Shown one piece after another: positions 1 to 4,890 of a stretch of 5,332 bases of DNA. Each line of letters opens with the position of its first letter. Position 1 is the stretch's first letter. The position numbers were made by a program, and so were the translations under genes. Source of the stretch: Rhodospirillales bacterium (GTDB lineage Bacteria; Pseudomonadota; Alphaproteobacteria; Rhodospirillales; UBA2165); assembly GCA_013204125.1 (NCBI GenBank), contig JABMOP010000229.1:1-5332 (forward strand), written 5' to 3'. The notes beneath the pieces were generated by a model. That model did no database searches, was not told the origin of the DNA, and worked only from the letters and a program-made list of their open reading frames with translations.

Positions 1-696
1 CGATACCACCGGCAATATGGCATTGCGCAGCGCATGTTTAAGAACCACGGTGCGTGCCGGAAGCCCCTTGGCGTAGGCGGTGCGGATGTAATCAGACTGC
101 ATCACTTCGACCATGCCGGTGCGCGTCAGGCGCATAATTTGCGGCAGGGTCGAAAGCGCAATCGTGATGGTCGGCATGACGAAATGGGCGAACGTATCCT
201 GCCCGGATATGGGCAGCCATCGAAGCGCCACGCCGAATAACAATATCAACATCAAACCCAGCCAGAAATTGGGGATCGCTTGGCCGAACACCGCAAGCAC
301 AAGCGATGCCCGGTCTATGGCCGAGTTCTGGTTAACGGCCGCTATGATCCCCAACGGTAGGGCCACAATTATCCCAAGGGCCAGCGACAGGATCGCTAAT
401 TTGGCGGTCGTCGGCACGGCGCCTTTCAAAATGCCGTACACCGGCTCGTTGGAGAAGATGGATTGTCCGAGATCGCCGGTTAGGGCGCCGCCCGCCCAAT
501 CGAAATATTGGACATAAAGCGGTCGGTCGAGCCCATAAGTCTTGGCGACCTGCGCAATTTCTTCTTCGGTGGCATCATCGCCCGCCAGTTCTGCTGCAAG
601 ATCGCCCGATAGGCGGAGCAAGCTGAAAGCGATGACCGATACGGTGATGGTCACCAATATCGAAATAAACAGACGGTTGACGAGATAATTTAACAT
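1..696 (-). CDS. DppB/OppB-type ABC transporter permease, 5' part only
   Basis: Inner-membrane permease of a peptide/opine/nickel-class (PepT family) ABC importer; it forms half of the translocation channel. The gene runs off the left edge: 232 residues are visible, against roughly 305-340 in the family, so the C-terminal membrane helices are missing. Seen: N-terminal helix at about residues 9-29; the family's N-terminal periplasmic segment with GLDRPLYVQYFDW (55-67) and GDLGQS (74-79); hydrophobic segments at about 100-121, 130-159 and 172-187; and the cytoplasmic EAA-type loop that contacts the ATPase, around YIRTAYAKGL (203-212), followed by HALRNAILP. The ATG at 696-694 is preceded by GGAGAGG about 11 bases upstream. 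No substrate-binding protein gene lies upstream, as it does in classical dppABCDF order; the neighbour there is divergent, so the binding protein must lie downstream or elsewhere. The substrate cannot be read from a permease. Family call is secure. Confidence 0.93.
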   Translation of the reverse strand, partial: MLNYLVNRLFISILVTITVSVIAFSLLRLSGDLAAELAGDDATEEEIAQVAKTYGLDRPLYVQYFDWAGGALTGDLGQSIFSNEPVYGILKGAVPTTAKLAILSLALGIIVALPLGIIAAVNQNSAIDRASLVLAVFGQAIPNFWLGLMLILLFGVALRWLPISGQDTFAHFVMPTITIALSTLPQIMRLTRTGMVEVMQSDYIRTAYAKGLPARTVVLKHALRNAILPVVS

Positions 697-744
697 TACT
701 TCAGATGCCTCTCCGCTGGTCTCTTTTATTTATTTTATGGGCCA

Positions 745-774
745 ATAATACCCCATCGGGCAAGGGTCATTCAA
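745..774 (-). promoter_or_regulatory. candidate sigma70-like promoter for the permease gene
   Basis: On the minus strand TTGAAT (774-769) and TATTAT (750-745) are separated by 18 bases. They match the -35 consensus at 4 of 6 and the -10 consensus at 5 of 6 positions. This would start transcription near 738 and give a leader of about 40 bases before the ATG at 696. The stretch downstream of the -10 (about 721-738) is strikingly A/T-rich. The call rests on pattern only, and housekeeping promoters in alphaproteobacteria often have weak -10 boxes. Confidence 0.35.
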
Positions 775-782
775 GGGCCATT
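761..782. repeat. tandem 11-bp direct repeat in the divergent intergenic region
   Basis: CAAGGGTCATT (761-771) is followed immediately by CAAGGGCCATT (772-782), with 10 of 11 bases identical. The pair covers the putative -35 box of the permease promoter. Eleven bases is one helical turn, so both copies would face the same side of the DNA, which suits a regulator binding in tandem. The role is inferred; with only two copies, a chance slippage duplication is also possible. Confidence 0.45.
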
Positions 783-891
783 GAACCAATCAACGAGGCT
801 ACCACAAAAATCAGGGTAAGTAAGGCTGAATAACGCCCCGGTGTTGTGAGGATGGCGGGACCGGTTTACCTTGGAAATCGGTAATAAATTC

Positions 892-897
892 GAGGAG
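892..897 (+). promoter_or_regulatory. Shine-Dalgarno that fixes the dehydrogenase start
   Basis: GAGGAG lies 9 bases before the ATG at 907. An in-frame ATG at 871 would add 12 residues that are not part of the nucleotide-binding fold and would put this ribosome-binding site inside the gene. The 907 start places the glycine-rich loop at residue 8, as is normal for the family. Confidence 0.75.
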
Positions 898-906
898 CGG
901 GGCACA

Positions 907-1785
907 ATGACCGTAATTGCATTTATCGGTTTCGGCGAAGCCGGCGGGCTATTGGCGGCGGGGCTTTTGAAGGCCGGCACCGAAGTCTGCGCGGCCTATG
1001 ATATTTTGATCGACGATGCCAAAACCTCGGCGGCGCTCAAAGCCAAGGCCGAAAAGACGGGCGTCACCGCTTCGCCAAATGCCAAAGAGGCCGTTACCGG
1101 CGCCGATATCATCATTTCGGCGGTGGTCTCGGACCAAACTCTGGTGGCGGCGAAAAATGTCGGCCCGCATTTGTCGGCGGGGCAATACTATTTGGACATG
1201 AATTCAACCTCGCCCAAGGTCAAACGCGAAGCAGCGGAGGTGATCGAGCAATCCGGCGCGTATTATGTCGAGGCCGCGGTCATGGATCTGGTGCCGCCGC
1301 ATGGGCTTCGTGTTCCGATGCTGCTCGCCGGGGAAAAAGCGGTGGCGCTGAGCATTATCCTGTCGGAACACGGTATGGATACGACCGCCATCGGGGATAA
1401 CATCGGCGATGCGTCGGCGGTAAAAATGGTGCGCAGCGTCTTTATGAAAGGCTTCACGGCGATCTTGCTGGAATGTCTGGTTGCCGCCAACCGGCTGGGC
1501 GCGGAAGAGCCGATCTTGGATAGCTTGCAAGTCTCGTTCCCCGACCTGGATTGGCGCGCCGTCGCCAATTACTACGCGCCGCGCCTGGTCAATCATGCCA
1601 AACGCCAAGCCGCCGAAATGCATGAAGTCGCCGATACGCTCCGCGAATTAGGGGTCGAGCCAATGACCGCGTTATCATCCGCCGCGCGGCTCGGCTGGCT
1701 CGCCGATATGGAATTGGCGAACAAGCTGGACGAAATCCCGGAAACCTATGCCGCGCTTCTTCAAGCTATCCGAAACAATGAGTAA
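907..1785 (+). CDS. NAD(P)-dependent oxidoreductase, 6PGDH/HIBADH-like with DUF1932 C-terminal domain
   Basis: A 292-residue beta-hydroxyacid-dehydrogenase-like enzyme, expected to oxidise or reduce a hydroxy acid with NAD or NADP in the cytoplasm. Seen: N-terminal Rossmann fold starting AFIGFGEAG (5-13), of the GxGxxG type; the strand DIIISAVV (67-74); the substrate-loop motif DMNSTSP (97-103), matching the HIBADH D-x-S-T-x-P pattern; and a helical C-terminal half containing SAVKMVRSVFMKG (170-182), in which K173 is the likely catalytic lysine. The last third (HAKRQAAEMHEVADTLRELG, then the MTALSSAA region) resembles the DUF1932 domain of putative phosphogluconate-dehydrogenase-like proteins. 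Length is normal for the family. Its stop overlaps the next gene's start by 8 bp, so the two are probably co-transcribed. The substrate is unknown; nearness to ring-cleavage genes suggests a role on a side chain or cleavage product, but that is inference. It is not a LigC homologue, which belongs to the Gfo/Idh/MocA family. Confidence 0.9.
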   Translation: MTVIAFIGFGEAGGLLAAGLLKAGTEVCAAYDILIDDAKTSAALKAKAEKTGVTASPNAKEAVTGADIIISAVVSDQTLVAAKNVGPHLSAGQYYLDMNSTSPKVKREAAEVIEQSGAYYVEAAVMDLVPPHGLRVPMLLAGEKAVALSIILSEHGMDTTAIGDNIGDASAVKMVRSVFMKGFTAILLECLVAANRLGAEEPILDSLQVSFPDLDWRAVANYYAPRLVNHAKRQAAEMHEVADTLRELGVEPMTALSSAARLGWLADMELANKLDEIPETYAALLQAIRNNE

Positions 1786-2587
1786 AACCACAAGCTCCCT
1801 GATTGTCGGTCTCGCCAAACTATTGACGTTTCCGATGAAGCCTTACCGGCGGCGGGACACTCTCGGTTTGGCCTCCGAAGGGCTGGTCCAAAATTATTCA
1901 ATGGCGGTGCCGACGGGCGACATTTTATTCGAATCCCGAACGGCGCGATCAATGCACGACGCCAACTCCATTACCCATGGCGAGCCGGAAACCATTCGTT
2001 GGATCGACGGTCTCCAGGAAGGATCGACGCTTTGGGATATCGGTGCGAATGTCGGCGTCTATTCGCTTTACGCCGCCTATGTGCGGCGCTTGGCGGTCAT
2101 GGCGTTCGAGCCGGGAGCCGCCAATCACGCCGCCTTGTGCAGGAATATCGAAATCAACCGCCTCGATGAATTGATCCAGCCGCTCTGTTTGGCGTTCACC
2201 AATCAAACCTCTATCGACCATCTGTATCTGGCGAATACCGGCGCCGGACATTCCATGCATGGCTTCGGCCAGCCGCTATCGGCCCATGGCAAAATTGATT
2301 ACCAGTACCGGCAAAGCGTAACCGGATACTCGATTGATGAGTTTTGTAAGATTTTTATTCCGAAATTTCCGGACTATGTGAAATTGGACGTCGATGGTAT
2401 CGAATTAAACATAATCGAAGGCGGAGAAAACACCCTCCGCGATCATGTAAAATCGATCATCGTAGAGATCGAAGAAGACAATCTCGCAAGCAAAGGCGAC
2501 GATATATATCGGCTTTTAAAGGGCCTCGGATTTCATGAGCGCCGATCCGAAAACCTCAGCTTGCGAAATGTAATTTTTGACAAATAA
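1778..2587 (+). CDS. FkbM-family SAM-dependent methyltransferase
   Basis: A 269-residue class I methyltransferase of the FkbM family, which methylates hydroxyl groups on sugars, lipids or polyketides using S-adenosylmethionine. Seen: SAM-binding motif I LWDIGANVGVYS (85-96); the following acidic strand FEPG (110-113), where E111 should bind the ribose; N123/N127 in the usual R-N-I-x-x-N segment; and the family signature YVKLDVDGIELNIIEGG (200-216), followed by IIVEIEE. The first 60 or so residues are basic, with no clear membrane helix. The ATG at 1778 overlaps the upstream stop (ATGAGTAA), and no Shine-Dalgarno is visible, so translation probably depends on re-initiation. An in-frame ATG at 1748 would add ten residues but lies deeper in the upstream gene. 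By hand count the 3' portion (2281-2580) is about 43% GC, well below its neighbours, which may indicate transfer. The target is not readable; a link to aromatic catabolism is not obvious. Confidence 0.88.
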   Translation: MSKTTSSLIVGLAKLLTFPMKPYRRRDTLGLASEGLVQNYSMAVPTGDILFESRTARSMHDANSITHGEPETIRWIDGLQEGSTLWDIGANVGVYSLYAAYVRRLAVMAFEPGAANHAALCRNIEINRLDELIQPLCLAFTNQTSIDHLYLANTGAGHSMHGFGQPLSAHGKIDYQYRQSVTGYSIDEFCKIFIPKFPDYVKLDVDGIELNIIEGGENTLRDHVKSIIVEIEEDNLASKGDDIYRLLKGLGFHERRSENLSLRNVIFDK

Positions 2588-2616
2588 AGGACCACTTTCG
2601 GACACTCCCATCGTCC

Positions 2617-3498
2617 TTAAACCACCTCGTCTTCGATGGGGTTGCTTAAAATTCCGACCCCTTGGACTTCCACCTCGACCACATCTCCGGGTTTTAGCCA
2701 GATCGGCGGGTCGAAGCGGGCGCCGGCGCCGGTCGGCGTGCCGGAGGCGATCACGTCGCCGGGGTTGAGTTGGTAGAATTTCGAAAGATAAGAGAGGATA
2801 TAGGCGAAATCGAACAGGATGTTCTGGGTCGTGTCCTTTTGCCGCACCTCGCCGTTGACGCGGGTTTCCAGCGCAATATTGTTGAAATCGGCAAATTCGT
2901 CTTCGGTCACCATCCACGGGCCCCAGGCGCCGGAATTGGCAAAATTCTTGCCTTGGGTGACGTTAAAGGTGCCGTGGCGCAGCCAATCTCTGATCGTGCC
3001 TTCATTTAGGCAGGACAGCCCGGCGATGTGGTCTCTGATATTTTCAGGCGCAATGCGGCGGCCTTGTTTGCCGATGACGATGGCAATTTCGCCTTCATAG
3101 TCCAATTGGTCCGATTCCGGCGGGCGCATGAGGGGCTGTCCATGCGCCGTCAACGAGCCCGGCCAGCGCACGAAAACACTGGGATAGGCGGGCTTGTCGG
3201 GCACTTTATCGTTTTCGTATTCGGCGGCGCGGTCGCCGTAATTGACGCCGATGCAGATAATTTTTTCAGGACCGGGTATGGGGCGGAGAAGGGTCACGTC
3301 GGCAAGCGCGAAATCGGCATCGGCATTGGCGGCGACGTCTTTGGCCTCGTCCAGCTTGCCGGCGCGCAAGATGCCGATCAGGCGGCCATGCGCGGTTAGT
3401 TTCCTGGCGCCGAGATCGACAATGGTCTCAGATCCGGCTTCGCCCATCACCGCGCCGAAGCTTTCCTTGCCGTCTTTTTCGAATGTCGCAAATTTCAT
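2617..3498 (-). CDS. fumarylacetoacetate hydrolase (FAH) family protein
   Basis: A 293-residue cytoplasmic enzyme of the FAH superfamily. Members hydrolyse acylpyruvates or fumarylacetoacetate, decarboxylate oxaloacetate-like acids, or isomerise ring-cleavage products (HpcE/HpaG type). Seen: a family-typical N-terminal domain (1-70); CIGVNYGDRAAE (82-93), with FAH-type GxNY; the divalent-metal motif DYEGEIAIVIG (133-143), where E135 and E137 are predicted ligands; LNEGTIRDW (164-172), which occupies the third-ligand site; GKNFANSGAWGPWMVT (183-198); and SGTPTGAG near the C-terminus. The third site carries Glu166 where many family members have Asp (from memory of the family). It is divergent from the ligAB-like operon across an 80-bp region and convergent with the methyltransferase gene. 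A purine-rich AAAAGGG sits about 12 bases before the ATG, so the ribosome-binding site is weak. Given the neighbour, acting on a ring-fission product is the best guess; the exact reaction cannot be assigned. Confidence 0.92.
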   Translation of the reverse strand: MKFATFEKDGKESFGAVMGEAGSETIVDLGARKLTAHGRLIGILRAGKLDEAKDVAANADADFALADVTLLRPIPGPEKIICIGVNYGDRAAEYENDKVPDKPAYPSVFVRWPGSLTAHGQPLMRPPESDQLDYEGEIAIVIGKQGRRIAPENIRDHIAGLSCLNEGTIRDWLRHGTFNVTQGKNFANSGAWGPWMVTEDEFADFNNIALETRVNGEVRQKDTTQNILFDFAYILSYLSKFYQLNPGDVIASGTPTGAGARFDPPIWLKPGDVVEVEVQGVGILSNPIEDEVV

Positions 3499-3518
3499 AG
3501 CTGATTTCTTCCCTTTTC

Positions 3519-3547
3519 TTGCCGCTGCCCGGCGCGCCGAGTATGCT
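3519..3547 (+). promoter_or_regulatory. candidate promoter of the ligAB-like operon
   Basis: TTGCCG (3519-3524) and TATGCT (3542-3547) lie 17 bases apart, each matching 4 of 6 positions of the sigma70 consensus. Transcription would begin near 3554, about 25 bases before the mini-ORF at 3579. The boxes are imperfect, but spacing and location are right, and the region between the divergent genes is only 80 bp. No convincing opposite-strand promoter for the FAH gene was found in the same stretch. Confidence 0.35.
3530..3539. repeat. perfect 10-bp palindrome, possible operator
   Basis: CGGCGCGCCG reads the same on both strands. It lies inside the 17-bp spacer of the putative operon promoter, where a bound repressor would block RNA polymerase for both divergent genes. 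The sequence is pure G/C, so a chance palindrome in GC-rich DNA is a real alternative. Confidence 0.35.
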
Positions 3548-3578
3548 CTTAAAAAATTCGAAGTGGAGGAGACGCTAA

Positions 3579-3620
3579 ATGCCGGTTGATGTCAAAGGCG
3601 TCAATGCGCAAGCTCACTAA
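3579..3620 (+). CDS. 13-residue mini-ORF, possible leader peptide
   Basis: ATG at 3579 to TAA at 3618-3620 encodes MPVDVKGVNAQAH. What makes it credible is the ribosome-binding site: GGAGGAG (3565-3571), 7 bases from the ATG, the strongest such site in the window. Its stop codon overlaps the Shine-Dalgarno of the next gene (AAGGGGG, 3619-3625), so ribosomes finishing here would be placed directly on the ligA-like start at 3633. The likely role is translational coupling or a regulatory leader. The peptide has no run of one amino acid, and no terminator hairpin follows it, so classical attenuation is not supported. Alternatively it is the remnant of a longer gene, or an extra start site without function. 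I do not recognise the peptide. Confidence 0.4.
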   Translation: MPVDVKGVNAQAH

Positions 3621-3632
3621 GGGGGTCAGATC

Positions 3633-3947
3633 ATGTCGCTCTATTACTTGCAAAAAGTCTTGTACGAATTGAACCGCGATGCCCATGTGCGCGAACGCTA
3701 TGAGGCGGATTTCGATGATCTGTTGCGGGATTATGACTTAACCGATGAGGAAAAGCGCGCGCTGACCGAGCCCGATATCGGGCTTCTTTACGTGCTTGGC
3801 GTCAACGGTCAGTTGTTGATGCATTTTGCCGCGCTTTGCGGTCTGGAATGGGAAGAATATAAAGATGCCATGCGCGGCGGCATTAGAAAACACGGGCAAG
3901 TGCGCGCCGGTCTCTATGCGATGGTGGATGATAAAAATTATGCGTAA
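3633..3947 (+). CDS. LigA-like small (alpha) subunit of a class III extradiol dioxygenase
   Basis: A 104-residue, largely helical protein resembling the LigA subunit of protocatechuate 4,5-dioxygenase. In the known enzyme, LigA caps the active site of the catalytic LigB subunit and helps form the substrate pocket. Seen: an N-terminal helix (LYYLQKVLYELNRD, 3-16); an acidic middle ending in LTDEEKRALTEPD (36-48); and the LigA-family core GLLYVLGVNGQLLMHFAALCGL (50-71), followed by a charged, HGQVRAG-containing tail. It is shorter than the roughly 139-residue Sphingobium LigA. The start is set by AAGGGGG 7 bases upstream, overlapping the mini-ORF stop. The catalytic partner follows 74 bp downstream, in the usual alpha-beta order. 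It has no enzymatic residues of its own. The family call is good; the substrate is not implied, since such subunits also accompany gallate-type and uncharacterised dioxygenases. Confidence 0.87.
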   Translation: MSLYYLQKVLYELNRDAHVRERYEADFDDLLRDYDLTDEEKRALTEPDIGLLYVLGVNGQLLMHFAALCGLEWEEYKDAMRGGIRKHGQVRAGLYAMVDDKNYA

Positions 3948-4003
3948 AAAATCTTGCGCAAAAATCCCTCGCCCCGAAATGGGGCTCAGTGTACTTTTAC
4001 GCA
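3941..4003 (+). repeat. nested stem-loops between the ligA-like and ligB-like genes
   Basis: TGCGTAAAA (3941-3949) and TTTTACGCA (3995-4003) form a perfect 9-bp inverted repeat enclosing 45 bases. Within the loop, GCCCC (3971-3975) and GGGGC (3981-3985) form a second hairpin with a 5-base loop. A third element, TGCGCAAAA (3955-3963), is a near copy of the outer 5' arm and could pair with the same 3' arm with one mismatch. The outer 5' arm includes the ligA-like stop codon (TAA, 3945-3947), and the 3' arm ends 6 bases before the ligB-like Shine-Dalgarno. There is no T-run after it, so it is not a typical terminator. An mRNA processing, stability or translation-control role is inferred. Confidence 0.5.
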
Positions 4004-4009
4004 GCTCGT

Positions 4010-4017
4010 AAGGAGAG
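4010..4017 (+). promoter_or_regulatory. Shine-Dalgarno that fixes the ligB-like start
   Basis: AAGGAGAG ends 4 bases before the ATG at 4022. The frame is open from a GTG at 3989, but that start would lie inside the inverted repeat, lacks a ribosome-binding site and adds 11 unconserved-looking residues. The 4022 start puts the first iron-ligand histidine at residue 11, close to position 12 in LigB. Confidence 0.8.
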
Positions 4018-4021
4018 ATTG

Positions 4022-4867
4022 ATGCCGTTGGTTTTCGCAGGCGCTTGTTCTCACGCGCCGGGTATTACGGGCCGCGCCGACCGCGCCGATCCCAAATTAA
4101 AAGATGAATTCTACGCCGCCTTCGACCGTATGCGCCAAGCCATGGAAGATGCGGGAACGGAAGTTCTGATCGTCATCGGCGCCGAACATTTCGCCAATTT
4201 CTTCATGAACAACATGCCCGCCTATTGCATCGGCATGGGTGATTATTACGAAGGCCCGATCGAAGATCCGGAATGGCTCGGTATCCAACCGATGAGGGCG
4301 CCCGGCAACCGCGATCTATCGGAGCGGCTGGTCAAATCGATGCTGCATGATTTCGATGTGGCCTACGCCGAAGAATGGAAATTCGATCACGGCATCATCG
4401 TGCCTCTGAATTTCCTCACCCCCAAGTACGATTTGGACGTCATCCCGGTGAACATCAATTGCCAGGGACCGCCCTTGACCCCGTTGCACCGGGCCTATGA
4501 TTTCGGCCGGGCTCTGCGGCGCGCCTGTGACAGCGAACCCGAACGCATCGCCATTGTCGGCACCGGCGGTATTTCCCATTGGCCGGCGACACCGGATTCA
4601 GGGAAAATCGACGAAGACTGGGACCGCGCATTTTTGGATAAGTTTTTGGCTAACCGGCGGGACGATCTGATTGCCTATACGGACGCAGAAACATACCGCG
4701 ACGCCGGCCAGGGCGGGTTCGAGATACGCACCTTCGTCGCCGTCGCCGGCGCCACCGAAGGCGCCACCGGTCAATTGTGGTTCTATGCGCCGATCCCTAT
4801 ATTTGCCGTCGGCTGTACGGTGGCGGTGATGAACGTAGAACAAGCGGCCGAACAAGCCGCAGAATAA
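4022..4867 (+). CDS. LigB-like catalytic (beta) subunit of a class III extradiol dioxygenase
   Basis: A 281-residue non-haem Fe(II) enzyme of the LigB family, which inserts O2 into a catecholic ring next to the hydroxyl pair and opens it. Seen, with equivalents in Sphingobium LigB from established structural work: H11 in GACSHAPG (LigB His12) and H56 in IGAEHFANF (His61) as iron ligands; E234 in GGFEIRT (Glu242) as third ligand; H186 in GTGGISHWP (His195) as catalytic base; and H123 in DHGIIVPL, matching the second conserved acid/base histidine of class III enzymes such as MhpB. All key residues are present, so the enzyme is probably active. Its length is slightly below that of LigB (about 300). 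It lies 74 bp after its LigA-like partner and 23 bp before a GMC oxidoreductase. The C-terminal tail carries a short EQAA-EQAA duplication. The substrate (protocatechuate, gallate, homoprotocatechuate or something else) cannot be decided. Confidence 0.92.
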   Translation: MPLVFAGACSHAPGITGRADRADPKLKDEFYAAFDRMRQAMEDAGTEVLIVIGAEHFANFFMNNMPAYCIGMGDYYEGPIEDPEWLGIQPMRAPGNRDLSERLVKSMLHDFDVAYAEEWKFDHGIIVPLNFLTPKYDLDVIPVNINCQGPPLTPLHRAYDFGRALRRACDSEPERIAIVGTGGISHWPATPDSGKIDEDWDRAFLDKFLANRRDDLIAYTDAETYRDAGQGGFEIRTFVAVAGATEGATGQLWFYAPIPIFAVGCTVAVMNVEQAAEQAAE

Positions 4868-4890
4868 ATATCGTAAACAGGGGGCAGTAA

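Noticed and set aside
34..517. Plus-strand open frames at 34-240 and 113-517
   Set aside because: They lie antisense to the ABC permease, whose frame shows clear family motifs. Their translations are rich in Arg and His and match no recognisable fold.
871..906. ATG at 871 as the dehydrogenase start
   Set aside because: The added 12 residues precede the normal Rossmann start, and GAGGAG fits the ATG at 907.
2587..2640. Possible bidirectional terminator between the convergent methyltransferase and FAH genes
   Set aside because: AAGGAC/GTCCTT (2587-2592 with 2613-2618) and CCCATCG/CGATGGG (2607-2613 with 2634-2640) can pair, but the stems are short, have 20-base loops, exclude each other and lack a T-run on either strand.
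2770..3589. Plus-strand open frames between 2770 and 3589
   Set aside because: These are shadows of the FAH-family gene on the minus strand. None has a convincing ribosome-binding site or protein motif.
3971..3985. GCCCC-GAAAT-GGGGC hairpin as a Rho-independent terminator between the ligA-like and ligB-like genes
   Set aside because: It is a 5-bp stem followed by CTCAGTGTAC with no T-run, and the downstream gene is the obligate partner subunit, so termination here would make little sense.
3989..4021. Upstream GTG start for the ligB-like gene
   Set aside because: It lacks a ribosome-binding site, overlaps the inverted repeat and adds an unusual 11-residue extension. The ATG at 4022 has AAGGAGAG at good spacing.
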